Positions 62,253 through 64,000 of a DNA stretch of 64,000 nt are shown piece after piece. The notes beneath the pieces were generated by a model. The model had not been told where the DNA came from, did not search any database, and saw nothing but the letters and a program-made list of their open reading frames with translations. How positions within the stretch are numbered: position 1 is the first letter of the stretch; the number at the start of each line of letters is the position of its first letter. Origin of the DNA: Aulostomus chinensis (Eukaryota; Chordata; Actinopteri; Syngnathiformes; Aulostomidae); NCBI GenBank assembly GCA_037954235.1, contig JBBMOA010000013.1:20747001-20811000 (forward strand), read 5' to 3'. The translations under genes were made by a program, and so were the position numbers.

Positions 62253-62282
62253 CGCACACGCACGCACGCACGCACGCATGCA
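62253..62282. repeat. (CACG)n repeat
   Basis: About five CACG/GCAC tetranucleotide units, a local CpG-rich island of repeat origin. Confidence 0.9.
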
Positions 62283-63328
62283 CACCCCATCCATTAGAGA
62301 GCCTCTGGGGACTGTAGCACGATCTCACGTGAAGTCGTTTGTCTGCCAAGCAGAGCTTCTAAAGCATTCCATTAACTAAAAACAGAGGCTTGATTACTTC
62401 CGCAAGATCAGTCCAGAAACACTGCCTACACACGATCGTGCTTTATAGAGACAATCTGAAATAATCGCCTGGAGTTCAAAGGGAACAGTCAGGCATTAGG
62501 TTCGGAGAGAAGGAAGTGACTTTAAGTGTATTCATGACACAAAAGATCTAGGCTGTGGACAAAAAAAAGACCTTTATCAGCAATTCCATCTCACACCCAA
62601 GAGACTTGGGGATAGTTATGCAAGCACAAACATCTGGTGATTCTCAGTATGGCTTGAAACAAGTCCAAATGGGCTGAGATTTTAAGAAGAAAAAAGTGTC
62701 TTGGATTTGGTGAAGTCAGCTGTAACATGGAAGAAACATGAATCTATAAGGCAGGAGCAATGCCCTCAGGACCTGGATAGGAAAGACGATGGGTGGATAA
62801 GAAAAGGGTCAGTCTTTCATTGGATATTACATTTAATATTTGCATTTAGGAGTCAGCTATACTGTCTGTACATGTTCATGACTTCCTGCTTTGCCATGGA
62901 CACTCTTGTTGTTACGGACACAATTCAGTAGGCCTAAGGAAAAAAAAAAAATTCAAGATACCTTCATTGGCAATGTGTTTTTTCTTGAAACTGCAGTGCA
63001 AGTGCAAGTTTGGATGAGCCGATATTAGGTGATCGGCAAATAGAAGTATTTCTAAATGTCTAACACACGCTGAAAAGAACCTGCAGAAAAAAGACAACAG
63101 AGCTTCAGTAGCTTTTACCGACTGAAGTAAATCGTCATGAAAAGGGACATTTATTCCATCAACATTTTTCAAGCAGAAACTTGAAAATGTTTGTCACAGA
63201 AAGAGTATCAACCCCCAACTTGAAAGCTATCTGTGGAAAACAAGGTCCAGGCCCTGGATTTTAGCCCCATCCACCAACCAACCCCTGAACTGTTGTCATC
63301 TCACCCTGCTACTGCAGCAGTGGACAGC

Positions 63329-63447
63329 ATCTTATCACCAGCTGCCAATTACAACTTGGGAATCTTATCAGCACCAGCCAATTAGAGGCAGGGGAGTCAC
63401 GGCGAGGAAATGTCAACAGCTCGGTGGACATGCCAGGACTCTTATCA
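63329..63447. promoter_or_regulatory. duplicated GATA plus CCAATTA motif cluster
   Basis: ATCTTATCA occurs at 63329 and 63362 and CTTATCA again at 63441. Each of the first two is followed, 16 bases start to start, by CCAATTA (63345 and 63378). These fit GATA-factor and homeodomain/CCAAT-type sites. The segment ends in a GC-rich CACGCCTCC stretch. It could be an enhancer or proximal promoter element. Function is inferred only. Confidence 0.3.
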
Positions 63448-64000
63448 GGCCACGCCTCCTCTCCCCGGCAGTTTTATTAGAGTCGACTGTCACATGAAAC
63501 ACTGCTGGTGCGACGCTGGGAAGAGAAAGGGTGGAGGTTTCAAAAGCTCTCGAATCACCAAAGATTCTATACTTCTTGCGAGTTCATGACAGCTTATGAC
63601 AAGAAACTATGTTTTTACTATTCACTCGAATATGGAAGTTCACGATATACAATATTAGAGCTAAACTGAAGAGTGTGGACGCATGTAAAACAAGATGTAT
63701 TTCTCAGACTGAGTACGGATGTGCTGTATGTAGAGAGGTTGTTTTTCTCTTTCTACATCTCCTCAGCATGTTAAATGGTGTACTTCTTCCTCTAAACATC
63801 TGCTCATCCATTCACTCTTCTCCACAGAGGAATCGAAGATCTATTTTCCACAAGAACTAGAAACTCTATTTTGTATATTTAGACAGTACTTATCTATTTA
63901 TTTTTCTTTTCAAAGTAACATTCAACAAACTGGACGACTATTCCCTGGTAGGTTTTTGTAATGTCGCAGTAATTTTTGTAAAACATATTGGTTTTATTGC

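Larger units (their letters stand above)
48204..64000. other. region 5' of enox2 exon A: first intron or upstream DNA
   Basis: 15.8 kb with no exon of a recognisable protein. It holds many microsatellites, two interspersed repeats and candidate regulatory sequence, listed separately. The first exon of enox2 is either a small exon here (see findings at 48978 and 58562) or to the right of the window. 51500-53290, 54300-56540 and 57020-59280 show nothing nameable. Confidence 0.6.

Noticed and set aside
62253..62282. CpG-island promoter at the CACG repeat
   Set aside because: The CpGs come from a short tetranucleotide repeat and the flanks are ordinary AT-rich DNA.

Overview
This window is vertebrate, almost certainly teleost (percomorph-like), genomic DNA. 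Its one recognisable host gene is split into short exons with GT-AG introns. The rest is AT-rich intronic DNA with many CA/TG microsatellites and typical fish interspersed repeats (an L2-type LINE, a Tc1-like transposon, tRNA-like SINEs with a GGAT tail).

The gene is enox2 (ecto-NOX disulfide-thiol exchanger 2, also called tNOX), on the minus strand. Nine coding exons can be placed to the base. In transcription order they are 48203-48072, 32878-32723, 25621-25415, 22213-21980, 19932-19720, 16808-16702, 11622-11508, 6345-6158 and 3571-3431. They join in frame without a stop to give 497 codons: the N-terminal methionine/proline-rich region, a complete RRM, the arginine/glutamate-rich segment, the helical core, the acidic segment and most of the C-terminal coiled coil. 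The last roughly 90-100 residues of the family are not in the window and should lie left of base 1. The first exon(s) and main promoter are not certain. They lie upstream of 48203 and possibly right of the window. ENOX2 is favoured over its paralogue ENOX1 because diagnostic stretches agree with ENOX2.

Layout: 1-3430 is intron with a (TG)31 array and a LINE reverse-transcriptase relic. 3431-22213 holds seven exons, with a 5'-truncated L2-type LINE (about 10.04-11.01 kb), a dead Tc1-like element (12.31-13.43 kb) and several microsatellites in the introns. 22214-32878 holds the RRM exon and the proline/methionine exon plus several repeats. 32879-48071 is a 15.2 kb intron with a CpG-rich candidate alternative promoter/first exon at 34.77-35.1 kb, a foldback repeat and a SINE. 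48204-64000 is upstream or first-intron sequence with microsatellites, another LINE relic and a duplicated GATA/CCAATTA motif cluster at 63.3 kb.

I found no sign of an undescribed multi-gene system. The items most worth checking are the alternative first-exon candidates at 34.8 kb and 49.0 kb, the run of in-frame-skippable phase-1 exons around the RRM, the changed drug-site motif and Trp-to-Cys change in the protein, convergent CTCF-like motifs, and repeat-derived RNA hairpins or splicing elements. No alignment or database search could be run. Family names come from recognition of the sequence.
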